Shown piece after piece: positions 10,847 to 22,800 of a DNA stretch of 64,000 nucleotides. Under the pieces are notes generated by a model, which was not told the origin of the DNA, searched no databases, and saw nothing but the letters and a program-made list of their open reading frames with translations. The stretch is taken from the NCBI GenBank assembly GCA_030847615.1, contig JAUMIR010000003.1, positions 62,791,001 to 62,855,000 of the forward strand. The letters run 5' to 3'. This DNA is from Gambelia wislizenii. Taxonomy: Eukaryota > Chordata > Lepidosauria > Squamata > Crotaphytidae. The number at the start of each line of letters is the position of its first letter. Position 1 is the first letter of the stretch. The translations under genes were made by a program, and so were the position numbers.

Positions 10847-13800
10847 CTGCAGAAAAACAATTAGAGAAGCCAAACTTGACACAAAACCTACATACAACGT
10901 CAATGACTATATACAAAGAGGAATGTATCATCTCTAGAAATCAAATCGCTACTTGGGCACACATACAGCAATTACTCTCAGGGGAGTTGTTCTCTCACTG
11001 TGTTGCTATTATGGACTGCAGATTTTACTACTGCACGGCTCCACCTGCAGTGACCCCAAATCTCAGTGGGCAAGGAGGGGATGCCTAAACCTTCCCATCC
11101 TTGATTATTTAGATGGGCACATCCAAATGCATGTCTAGTCCCCAGCCGATGCCACCCTGCTTTGGTACAAGTAACACGTTCAGAAAGCCACACCTACCTT
11201 CTCAGTGTTGCCTGCTGTCCAAGGGGCATCTCTCACCACAAATCCCTTTGATGCAGCTTTAGCTTCTTCATGGGCAGGTGGTTTCATGTAGACTTGCATT
11301 GCTTCATTGTCCACTACATCAGCCAGCTGCAACAACACAGAGAAGTGTAAACCAGTTAGCAATGCTTATTTCAGCACAACCATCTTTTCTTATTCTTGTT
11401 CTCCAATAAGGGTGGGGAGATGGAACAGCATTTTTTTATGATACCAGTGTTCAGGGGAGGAAGGAGTAATGCGGGCAGTTGGAACATTCTATTTCCGACA
11501 TGCAGTGGACAGTGAAATTGGCCTCTGTGCATCTTGCATCTGCATCATCCAATGTAAAATTAAGGCTGATTCTGCAAATAATGGTATTAAGAGTGTACTG
11601 AACGCCTCTGTGGTTATGGTGCAAAGATCTGGCAGTCTTGGATTGTGGTGTCTCACACTTTCATATGCTATGGTCATGCCTGATGGTTGGAAATCTCTGA
11701 ATGGAAGCCCTCATCTGTACAAATTATGTGTTAGATTCCCTGTCAACCATTCTGGCTTCCTAGGCCTTGCTAAATTACATGCTAATATCTTGAAATGACA
11801 CCGGGGCAACAAAGAGCAAGCATGCACCACCACCTCCAATAATTTCTAAAGGGCTGATTTTACAAGCCTGGAGGAGATGTCCACCTTGAGAATATTTGAA
11901 TGAGTCTTCTGCCATTAACTTCTGAGGCGGGATCCATTTCTAGAAATCTGGGAGGGCTAATCAAGCTACACATGTGATATCTGTGGTTTGCTAGTATTAA
12001 AATTCAGATGAGTAGGAGTTTGTAACAGTATCATTTGGTGTTCTTGGACTCATGCTCCTTTTCCTTACCATCTTTCATTATCCTCTTACTTTCTTCTCCT
12101 TGCTTTTATTGCTCCTGTGCTATTTATATTTTTGTACTTGGAGACTCTCCTGCCCAAGGATATTAAGCCACACTTGCTAAACATGACACTCACATATTCT
12201 TCCTCCAGGTTCAAGATATGGTCAATGGCTTCCTCCACATTGTCAGGGAGTCCAGTCACAGTCACACAGTTTGGATCAGCAGCTCCACTCTGGGGGAAAC
12301 GGATATCCACCTGGAAAATTAAGTTTCAGAAACATTTCAGAGCTGCTGGGAAATAAAGAGATCTTTGCTTTTCTCTTTTCCACTTCCCTATACCTAGAGG
12401 AATTAAGAAGACAATAACCTGAACTAGTTTAATTTGGTTTGGTTCCCATATAAAGGAAGGCCTGTTCAAACTTTGCAGAGGCCTAAATCAGCTATCAAAC
12501 AGCACCCTATTTACTGTGTAAGAATTGAGCAGAAACCTTGGCCTACTCTGTGAGATTAAGCAGAATCATAAGGAACTGAAAGTAAGGATGGAAGGACAGT
12601 GTGGTTCCCCCTCTTCTAGAATCATAAGTATGCCTCAGTCCTTTCTGTTTTGCCACTCTTTGCACCGCTAACTCAGGGCTAGGGTTTCTTGCATATTTTC
12701 AATTAAATGTAGCAAAACAATACATCATTGCTGTCATTTAAAAAAGAGCTTTCCATTATTTACCAGACAGCACACACACTTCACTTACCTTAAATTCATC
12801 CATGATCTTGCGGATGGCTTTCCCACGTGCTCCAATAATGCGAGCGTGAACACGATGGTCCAGAGTGATGTCTTCAGAGACCATCTGCTCCAGTTCACCA
12901 ACAATCTTCATGATGGCATCTCGGGCAGATTCAGTATTCTTCTCATAGCCTGTGATGGTGATCTGATCCTGGGCCTGAGCAGGAAGTCTGATTAATTAGG
13001 GCCAAGTTTCTCAAAGCCAGAACACATGCCTCTTTGATAAGTAATGGTGAACTGACAGAGGAGGCAGGAACAGAAACAGCAGATGGCACTGATTTATTTG
13101 TATTCTGCTCTAAGAGAAGCAATGGATAACAGTCCACAACACCACCACCCCTCCAACAGTTCCTCACCTGGGATTCATCGTCCTTGTCAGGAAACTGTAT
13201 GGTCACATCATGCTCTGTGCGAATCTGAGTGATTACAGTCCCTTTCCTGCCAATGATTTTTGGGTGATATCTGGGATCCACAGTAACGGTCAACTTAAAG
13301 TTCCGCAAAGCCTAAAACAACAAGAGGAATGTGTTTAATGATCCACACAACCACTGCCTCTCATTAGAATTCATGCTAGAATTCATATCAAATCCAGTTA
13401 TCTAAGAGGTGAATTCTCAGGTGATTCATCACTAAAGGACCATCTGGACCTGAATGAACCTGTTAGGCCCTAACCTTAGCCATGAAGCTCTGCTCAGGTG
13501 CCATCGATAAAATCGATTAGGCTGTTGGGCACAAGATAAAGGGCATTTTCTGTGGTAGCCCCATCCCTATGGAATGCTTTATCATAGGTGGCATGCATCA
13601 CTCCCTTGTTGGCTGTTTTTAAACTTCAAACTTTAAAGACCTGGATGTTTAGCTTGCTTTCAAATGAATAAATGCTAATCTTTAGTTTATAAACAACAGC
13701 TTTTTAAAAAACTTGTTAAATGTGTTTTCTATGTCCTTGTTTTTATGATTTTACTCTGTAAATTATCTTGACAAGCCTTCGCCTTAAAAGGCAGTATAAA

Positions 13801-16800
13801 AACATTCTAAACCTCATTTCTACTATCTAGGGAGATGGACTTTGTGCACTCTTACACAGCAGATGTGATTTTGATCTAGGGTACAATTTAATGTCCTACC
13901 AATACAGATTGTGCTAAGACAAGGTTTATATGGCACAAATCCTTTACCTGTCCATTCTCCATCGTCATGGCCTAAAACAGTGCCTTCCCTGCCCACTTAA
14001 ACCTGGTGCTAAGATCCTAAGGCCTCTTTGTCTGGCAGCATCCTTAATTAAAGCTTTATTCTATCCTTGAATTTTGTTATTGTTCTCATAAAACACTGCA
14101 TCTTGGGAAGGATGTCAACATTCACAGCCGTGCTAGCACAATACATACCCGGTCTTCTTGTTCAGCTTGCAGCTCCTTCACTCTCTCCAGAAGTCTGGCC
14201 TTGGCACGGTCAAGATTAGTAGCAAGCCCACTTATAGAGATGATGTCAGATTGTAGCTCTGGAGCAGGGACTTGGATATTAACCTAAAAAGTCCAAGCAA
14301 ACAACCATGACCTTAAGACTAGCCAATCTGCCAGATTTTAAAGTCAACCACAGCACTCATAGTCTCCATTACTTCAAAAAACTGGATCTCCCAAGTGTTT
14401 AAGATCTACATTTAGATTGCCTACTTCTCCACAACACAAAATGCGATAGAAAATGAAATACATGAAGGATGCTATTGCACATCTCTGATGGATTTGCAAC
14501 CACATGGCAGAAAAATTGTTTTTATACTCTTTCAATGGTTTTGCAAGGCCTTGGATAATTGGTAAAAGTAACAGTCCTCCTCTGGCTCCCAGCTAATTCA
14601 TAAGCCAGGCATCTACTGGGAAATCTCTCTCTTTTCCCCCTGCAAGTAGTATGGAAAGGAACAATCCAAGAGTTCTCCAAGGTCTAAGGAAAAACAGACC
14701 ACCAATAACCTGCTCACCTCAAACTCATCCATCATTTTCCGGATCCCAACACCCTTCTGACCAATGATGAAACGATGAAGGTCAAAAGGAACTTCTACTT
14801 CAATGGTAACTGGAACCAGAGCCTGAAATGAATGTGTTAAAGTTACATAAAGCACAGTTCTTATACCCAAAGTAACCAGTCTTTAAACATTAAGTTGCAG
14901 TTTCACTTGATCTGAAGGGCATCAAATAAATACTCATCTCTAACCAAATGGGAAGCTTACAAACTGCAAATGCAAAGAAAACAGCAAGGGCATATACTAC
15001 ATAATATACTTCAAAGAACTTATTAACTTTGGGGGGGGGGTGTCACTATTTTATCACAAAGCTTCTACCCAATCTTACATCTGGCTTCTTCCCTGCTACT
15101 TACAATCACAGAATCATACAGTTGGAAGAGACCACAAGGGCCACCCAGTCCAACCCCCTGCCATGCAGGAATACTCAATCAAATCATTCCCGACAGATGG
15201 CCATCCAGCCTCTCTTTAAAAACCTCCAAAGAAGGAGACTCCACCACACTACGAGGCAGTATATTCCACTTCCGAACAGCTCTTACTGTCAGGAAGTTCT
15301 TCCTAATGTTTAGGTGAAATCTCTTTTCCTGCAGTTTGAACCCATTGCTCCGTGTTCTAGTCTCTAGAGCAGCAGAAAACAAGCTTGATCCATGCTCAGT
15401 ATGACATCCCTTCAAATACTTAAACATGGCTATCATGTCCCCTCTCAACCTTTTCTTCTCCAGACTAAACATGCCCAGCTTCCTAAGCTGCTCCTCATAG
15501 GTCATGGCTTCCAGACCTCCCACCATCCTGGTCGCCTTCCTCTGGACACTTTCCAGCTTCTCAATATCCTTCCTGAACTGTGGTGCCCAGAACTGGACAC
15601 AGTATTCCAGGTGAGGTCTGACCAAAGCAGAATACAGTGGCACTATTACTTCCCTTGATCTAGACACTATACTCCTATTAATGCAGCCTAGAATCGCATT
15701 GGCTTTTTAAGTTGCTGCATCACAATGCTGATTCATGTTCAGCTTGTGGTCCACTAAGACTCCTAGATCCCTTTTGCATGTACTGTCCTCAAGCCAGGTG
15801 TCACCCATCTGTATCTATGCATTTCATTTTTACTGCCCAATTGTAATATCCTACATTTCTCCCTGCTGAAATTCATTTTGTTAGTTTTGGCCCAGCTTTC
15901 TAATCTGTCAAGGTCATTTTGATTTCTAATCCTGTGCTCTGTGGTATTAGCTACTCCTAATTTGGTGTCATCTGCAAACTTGATAAACATGCCCTCTATT
16001 CCCTCACCCAAGTCATTGATAAAGATGTTGAATAGCACTGGGCCCAGGACAGAACCCTATAGCACCCCACTAGTCACTTCTCTCGAGGAAGAGAAGCCAT
16101 TGGTGACTAGTCTTTGGGTTTGTCCAGTAAGCAAAGCAAGTAACACTTTCCAGCACATGGCTGCCCCCCTAGGATTCTACAGATACTCAGAATCAATCTC
16201 ACTTACATGTAGAGCCTCCTTTGCTGCCTCACATTTCTCTCGACGACCAGAGATGATGATGGTGTCACATTTCTTTGGGGAACTGGGATCAGCTTCTTTA
16301 TATTCTTTCCCTTCACTGCTTTCCTTGCCATTCTCCTGGGCTACCGGCTCTGCTGGGGGAGCTGTGGCTACAGAAATGAAATGAAATAAGGTTACAACTG
16401 GCTAGTTTGAGGCTCTCAGCTACTATGTAACTTGCAGTACATGAACAGTACATGAAAGCACAGACTGTTCATACTGTAAAATTCCTGTCTCCAGGAGATG
16501 GTTCTAAGGCCAAGTCTCAAATGCAAGCCATTGTTATCCCCTATTAAAAATGCAACAGACAATTTCCATGTCTCTCTGGTTTCCCAAAATGACACCTGGA
16601 CCACCAATTCAGGTCATGCATGAACAGTAGACTTTAGCAGTCACTATCTAAGTTGTATACAAGAGCTAAAAAGAGTTGCCCATTAAATAATCAGGTGCCA
16701 ACATGTGTTTGGACAGCAGTATCTGAAGAGATAAGGAATCAATGTGGATTTGCCATATCTTCATTTTTATCTACAAACTGGGTAACTGATGTGCTGCTGG

Positions 16801-19800
16801 ATCAAAATGAAAAGGAAATCATAATGCTAAAAAACTTGGGAAAAAATGTCACTGCAGAGTCTCTCCTTCTCATACAGTTACAGAGTGCATAATTCAAAAA
16901 GCATCTCAACAAATGTTGCATAACTTTGTGTTTTCCCCTCTCAGAGTAGACTAGAAGGATCTCATACCAGTGTTTTCCTCCCGATCTGGGAATTTGATCT
17001 GAACACCATGGTCACGAGTGATCTGTTGAATCCTGGAACCTTTGGGCCCCATTATAGAGCGGTGGTACTTCTGAGGAATGGTGCATTCTATTGTCACCTG
17101 GGCTTCCTACAAATATAAGAGAAGGAAAACTTTTGTGTGTGACCCCCCAAATAATTTCTCCCTCTGAAAAACCCATATACTAAATGCATTTTGCAACATG
17201 GGGCATCCCAATAATGCATATGTGGGTGCAAAGATTCAGGTCAATTTCTTGGGCCAGTAATTTATTCTACTTTACACGCATGTTGTGCTTTGATATAAAG
17301 TACAGTTTGTATGAGGAAGTCCAATCTGACACAATAAAACCCTTCACATTTTTGGCATACTTTAAAGGGGAACAGAGATCAAGTTTCTTTGGAATGTTCT
17401 GTATTATTTTCAACAAGGACAAACAACAAGAAATGAAAAACAAAGTGCATTTTTATCTTAATGTAACTACTTGATTTCCAAGATGTGGAATCATGCAGAC
17501 AGAATGGCTCTAGTTACTGTTCACCAAGTAGTCTGAGGAGCATTAGAAACCACCAGGATCATCCAAGGCTCTTGCTATATTGAAAAGGACATGTGCTTCT
17601 GAAAAAATGCTCACTGACCAATGCCCTAAGGATTGAGTAAGATGAGGGAAGTTTAACTATAAAATGATTTAGCAAGGGGCAGGAATTGTGTAATCATCCA
17701 AATGTTATTGGACTGCAGCTCCCATCATGTCTCATCACTGGTTATGCTGGCTAGGGATACTATTACTTGGGAGTTAAACATCATCTGGAGGGCCACATGA
17801 TTGTCACCCATGTTATACACAGACGTTAGACTGAACACAAGCCCCTTTCCCTTCTTTTAATGAAATACTGAAAAGTATAAATGGAAAGCCACCCTTCTCC
17901 CACAATAAAAAAAAAAATCTAGGCTGTATTCTGCATGTAATGGAAGAAAGCTGTTGCATACCTAGGAAAGACATGGCAGATTTACCACAACTAACCCAAG
18001 CAGGACAGGCTCTTCTTGCACTTTACAGCCAGGCTGTTCTAGCAAATCTCTTCTAATTTGGATGTCAGTAGAAGTTACAAATGCCTACAAGAAGTCTGAA
18101 ACACACCCAATGGGATTCATTGTCTGGTTTCTGAGCCTTGTATATAATTCGACACACCAAAACTTTTATGGCTGTGTGCATCAGCATGTTAGGCAAGAAA
18201 ATGAACAGCTGTGGTGAAGAGAAACCATCTAAGATGGAAACTTACCAAGTCATCAATAATCTCAAGGATGCGTTTCTTTGCTGCTTCAACACAGTCCTTT
18301 GCTCCTTTAAGGGTGACCTTGTCACTTTGTGTGCCAGGACGTGGAAAACTGACCATTACTCCTCCATACTCATCGGCAATGGTTCGTAGTACTTGCCCTT
18401 TCCGGATGACAAAGTGTCGGTGATGCTTGGGGTCCACAGTCATGGAATCTTCAACTACATTGTCCTGTGAACATACAAGGCAAATCACTGGATGGACTTT
18501 TCGAGTACAATGATATGCATTAAGTTGATGTTCAACAGCAAAAAGTAATTTCTTATGTAATGAAAAGTCCCCGCCTTACCAGGTTCTTGATGAGCACTTC
18601 CAGTTCCTTCTGGGCCTCCTTGACAGCTTCCTCTGTTCCCATGATAGTAATCAGCTCTTGATCTTTGTCCTCTGAGGTGGGGAAGATAATCCGAGCACCA
18701 GTATTATCACGGACCTTGCGAATGTTACCACCACCTTTCCCAATCAGGAACTTATGGTACTCTGGCTTGGCACGCAAGTCCACAGTATAACTCTTTGTTT
18801 GCTACATGGAATGAATAAGTAAAAATCAATACAGTAAAATGATACGGCATTGTTATCCATTCCTTTTATCATTTTCGGTGGAAGATACCTGTGAATGTGT
18901 GTTGGTAGAGCATAGCAGATGTTCAAAATAAAACAGGTTAAAAACCTTATTATAGGACATACAGGATAAGATTGGAGTAAGCAATATATATATGCAAGAG
19001 CACAGCTGTGTACATTTTCATAAGAAACCATTTTTAATTGTCAGTAAAAATCACAATGCATTAAATAAGTCTGTGGTCTTTATCAGCATATTCTGTTTGT
19101 CAGAGATGATGCCACTGGGCTCTAGAGCAATCCTTCCATGCATATGCAACTGTGTTCAAATCAGGAGAGCTTACTTTGTGTACAACCATAATAATAAAAT
19201 TATGGTGGAGGATAGGAAAGTGTCCCATACCGAGTCAGGCCTTTGGTGCATCTAACTCAGTATTGTCTGCACTGACTGCAGCAGCTCTTTAGGGTTTCAG
19301 AGTAGAGTTTCTCCCAGCCCTACCTGAAGATGTTAGGGGTTAAACATGGAAACTTCTCCATACAAAACCTGTATTCTACGCTGAATTACATCCCCTTTCC
19401 AAAGGATGATGCAAAGCAGTGTTACTTAAACTAAAGGTTTGTGGACTGGTGCTGGTCCCCCAAGCCATTGGCTGTTGGTCTGCAGAGAGTTTCCAGTTGT
19501 GGCCATATGATCCACAGGGAAAAATAATTGCCAGTCCCCCACCTCAAGATAGTCTGAGAAGCACTAGTGTAAAGGAAACCACACAGGATTTTGACCAGGG
19601 AGACCCAGGTTTCAATCTCTGCTTATCCATAATGCTTATCCAGAGGATATATCAATTACTTGTTGTTCAGGCACAAGGGCCCAGATATCAGAACTACAAC
19701 AAATTCCTAGATATTCATTGTCACCGTGAGAAAAGTAATTTCTTTCAACCTAACCAACCTAACTTACTTTCAGTCTAACCTACCTCAAAAAATTGCTATG

Positions 19801-22800
19801 GCAGCCATCTTAAGTTCCATGAAGAAACAAAGTGATATATAATAAATGAAAATGAAATATTTAGTCTATTACAAGCTAAAGAGCATGGTGAAAAGATAAG
19901 CCAAAATAGGCTTTGAGCACATGTGAAACTTGTAAATTGGTCCCCACCTGAGACTGAGATCTTCTGGTTATACAGACAAACATCCCAGACAAACTGTATG
20001 TTCTTTCAGATGTAAGAACATGTTTTTGGGGAGAGCCTTTCTGCATGAGAAAGGTCTCAGATTCAACCTCTGCCATGTCCAGGTAAAGATGGGAAACACT
20101 CTTGTTTGAAATTTTGGAGTCACTGCCAATTTATCTTGGCAGTAGTAGGATTGCTACATCGGTTACTTACCATGAATGTGCATTCTGGAGAGAGTGGAGT
20201 GAACAGGAAACAGTACTTGATTGGGATGGTCTGCTACTGCCCAGACAAAAGCAGGAAGTTACATCTTGGCTTTTGAAATTCAAATTTCTTTGTTCTCCTC
20301 CTCAGAACAGCCACCAGGCCAAGCCAGTACACTGACTAGCAAAGCCCCAGGACTGGAAAAAAGGTCATCATGTAGATACTAGGTCATTGGAAATTTGCAG
20401 TCTAGGGTGGGGTGATTCCTGTTCACTCCACTCTCTCCAGAATGCACATTCACGGTAAGTAACCAATGTGGCATTCTCAGAGAGGTGGAGCAAACAGGAA
20501 TCAGTAGTTGATTGGGATGTGTCCAAGCTTTCCCATGTACCCTGGGCGGGTAGACTGCGTATTACGTATTGATCACCTGTTGAAGCACCCTCCTTCCAAA
20601 CGTGGCCTCTGAGGACCTGAACTTGTCCACCTTGTAGTGCCTTATGAAGGTGGACGGGGTCTCCAACCGGCTGCCTGGCATATCTCTGATATGGGGGCGT
20701 TAGTAGAAAAGACTGCCGTCACTGCCACTGATCTCATGGAGTGAGCTAAGACCCTGCAGGGATGCGGAACTTAGTGACGTCGTAAACCAACAGGATGCAT
20801 GCCTTGATCCAGGTGGCGATGGTCCTTCCTGACACCCGGTTCCCCAAGGATGCTGGGTTGAAGGAGACAAAGAGAGAATCGCATCTTCTGAAGGACTTAG
20901 TCCTTTTGATATAGAACTTAAACGCCCTTCTGCTGTCTAGCTTGTGCCACAGGACTTCCCTTGGATGAGCTAGGGCTGGGCAAAAGGAAGGTAATACCAG
21001 TTCCTGTGAGACATGGAACTCCGATAAGACCTTTGGTCGGAAGGACGGGTCTGTTTGCAGGCAAATAAAGTCTTTGTTGAAGGAACACAAGTGCTCCCCT
21101 ACGGAAAGGACCTCTAATTCAGATACCCTTCTGGCCAAAGTGATGGCCACCAGGAAGGCCACCGTCAAGGTTAGCACTCTCAGTGTAATTGACCCCAGGG
21201 GCTTGAATGGAGGTCTCATAAGCTGGTTGAGCACCAGGAGGAGGTTCCATATCGGGAACCTGTACCGGACCAGTGGTGAGAGCAAAGTTGAGCCTCTGAG
21301 AAAACAACGCACATGCGGGTGTGAGGACAGTGATTCCCTCTGCCCCACGTGCAGGACCGATGCCAATGCGGCAGCTTGCCTTTTTAGCATGTTTGGGTGG
21401 AGGCCCATGTCGAGGCCCTTCTGAAGGAATGCCAAGACATGTTTTACTGCTACCTGGTCTTGCGGGACGCTCTTGGAGGAGCACCATCTCCTGAAAGCCT
21501 GCCAGGTTGCTTTGTAAATCTCCGTGGTGGATTGTCTTCTGGAAGAAAGCAAGGTGTTGACAACTGAGTCTTTGTAACCATACTCCTTCAGCGCTCTCCG
21601 TTCAATCTCCAGGCAGCTAACTGTAACCATGCTGTGTCTGGGTGGTTGATCGGTCCTTGGGAGAGAAGGTCCTCCTAGACTGGGAGCCTCCATGGTTTCT
21701 CTACTGCCAAGCTCATGAGATCCAAGAACCAAGGGCATCAGGGAAAGCCCCAGTATCCTGGCCAGGGATAGAAGGAGTACTTATTTGACCACCCTTACTC
21801 TGCAGCATTCCACCAGAAGAGTCTCCTGCTGCTCCTGAGAGAGGGTGATTTTGCCCTTTCTTGTGTCTATTCTTGTTCTGAGGGGTGTGATCACCTGTGA
21901 CGGGGCGAGAGAGCTCTTCTTGAAGTTCTCAAGGAATCCGTGTTGTTGGAGGCATTCGATTATCTTGTGAATGTTCTTGTTGGCCGTTTGTGGAGAGGAT
22001 GCTCTCAACAGAATGCCGTCTAGGTAGGGATACAGGTTCAAAGGTGTGCCATCAGAACCACTAAGACCTTGGTGAAAATCCATGGCGCGTGTAGCCAGCC
22101 CGAAGGGGAGAGCCCTGAACTGGTAATGGTTTTCTCCGAAGGCAAAACGCAGGAACTGCCTGCTCTCCTTCCTAATCTTTATGTGGAGGTATGCTTCTGA
22201 TAGGTCCAGAGATGCTAGCTAGTCCTCTTGTTGGAGGGCTTCCCTGATTGACAATAGTGTTTCCATTCAGAAGCATTTGTATGTAACGCACAAATTAGTG
22301 TATTTTAGGTCCAAAATGGACTGGGAGTCCCCTCCCTTCTTTGGCACTGTGAAGAAGGAGTAGACCCCCAAGAACCTTTGCTGTGTTGGAACCTCCTCTG
22401 TCGCCTTGATCTCGAGAAGGTGCCAGATTGCCTTTGATAGTTCCTCTGCACTCTGGATGTTTTTGGGGATCAGGGGAGGGAGGTACCTGTTCCTCGGCCT
22501 CAAGTCGAACTCTATGCGGTAGCCCTGCGCTATCGTTTGCAGGACCCATCTGTCCGTCATAGAGTTCGACTAGGCTTCCTGGAACAGGGAGAGCCTGCCT
22601 CCCACCGGCGCTGACCTGGAGTCAGGACTGCTCCCTGGAGGACCCTTTTTGGTGCTGTTGCCCTCCTCTGCAAAACCCTGTGCTCTGCGTGGCGGCAGGG
22701 TTTCTGATGGTGGAGCTGGTTCTTGCCCATGCTGGACATGAGGAACGGTAGTCTCGTTGTCTACTGAAGCCTTTCAATGGAAGAAAGGAATAGGAAGTTT

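Noticed and set aside
12943..13308. Start codon for a short KH protein
   Set aside because: The frame is vigilin exon 22 read through into its intron; the apparent Met is an internal codon.
20746..21738. Treating the 330-codon recombinase frame as a domesticated host gene
   Set aside because: It sits in its normal place inside a DIRS-like element with matching termini, and the end with the Tyr nucleophile is frameshifted. No sign of host regulation or splicing.
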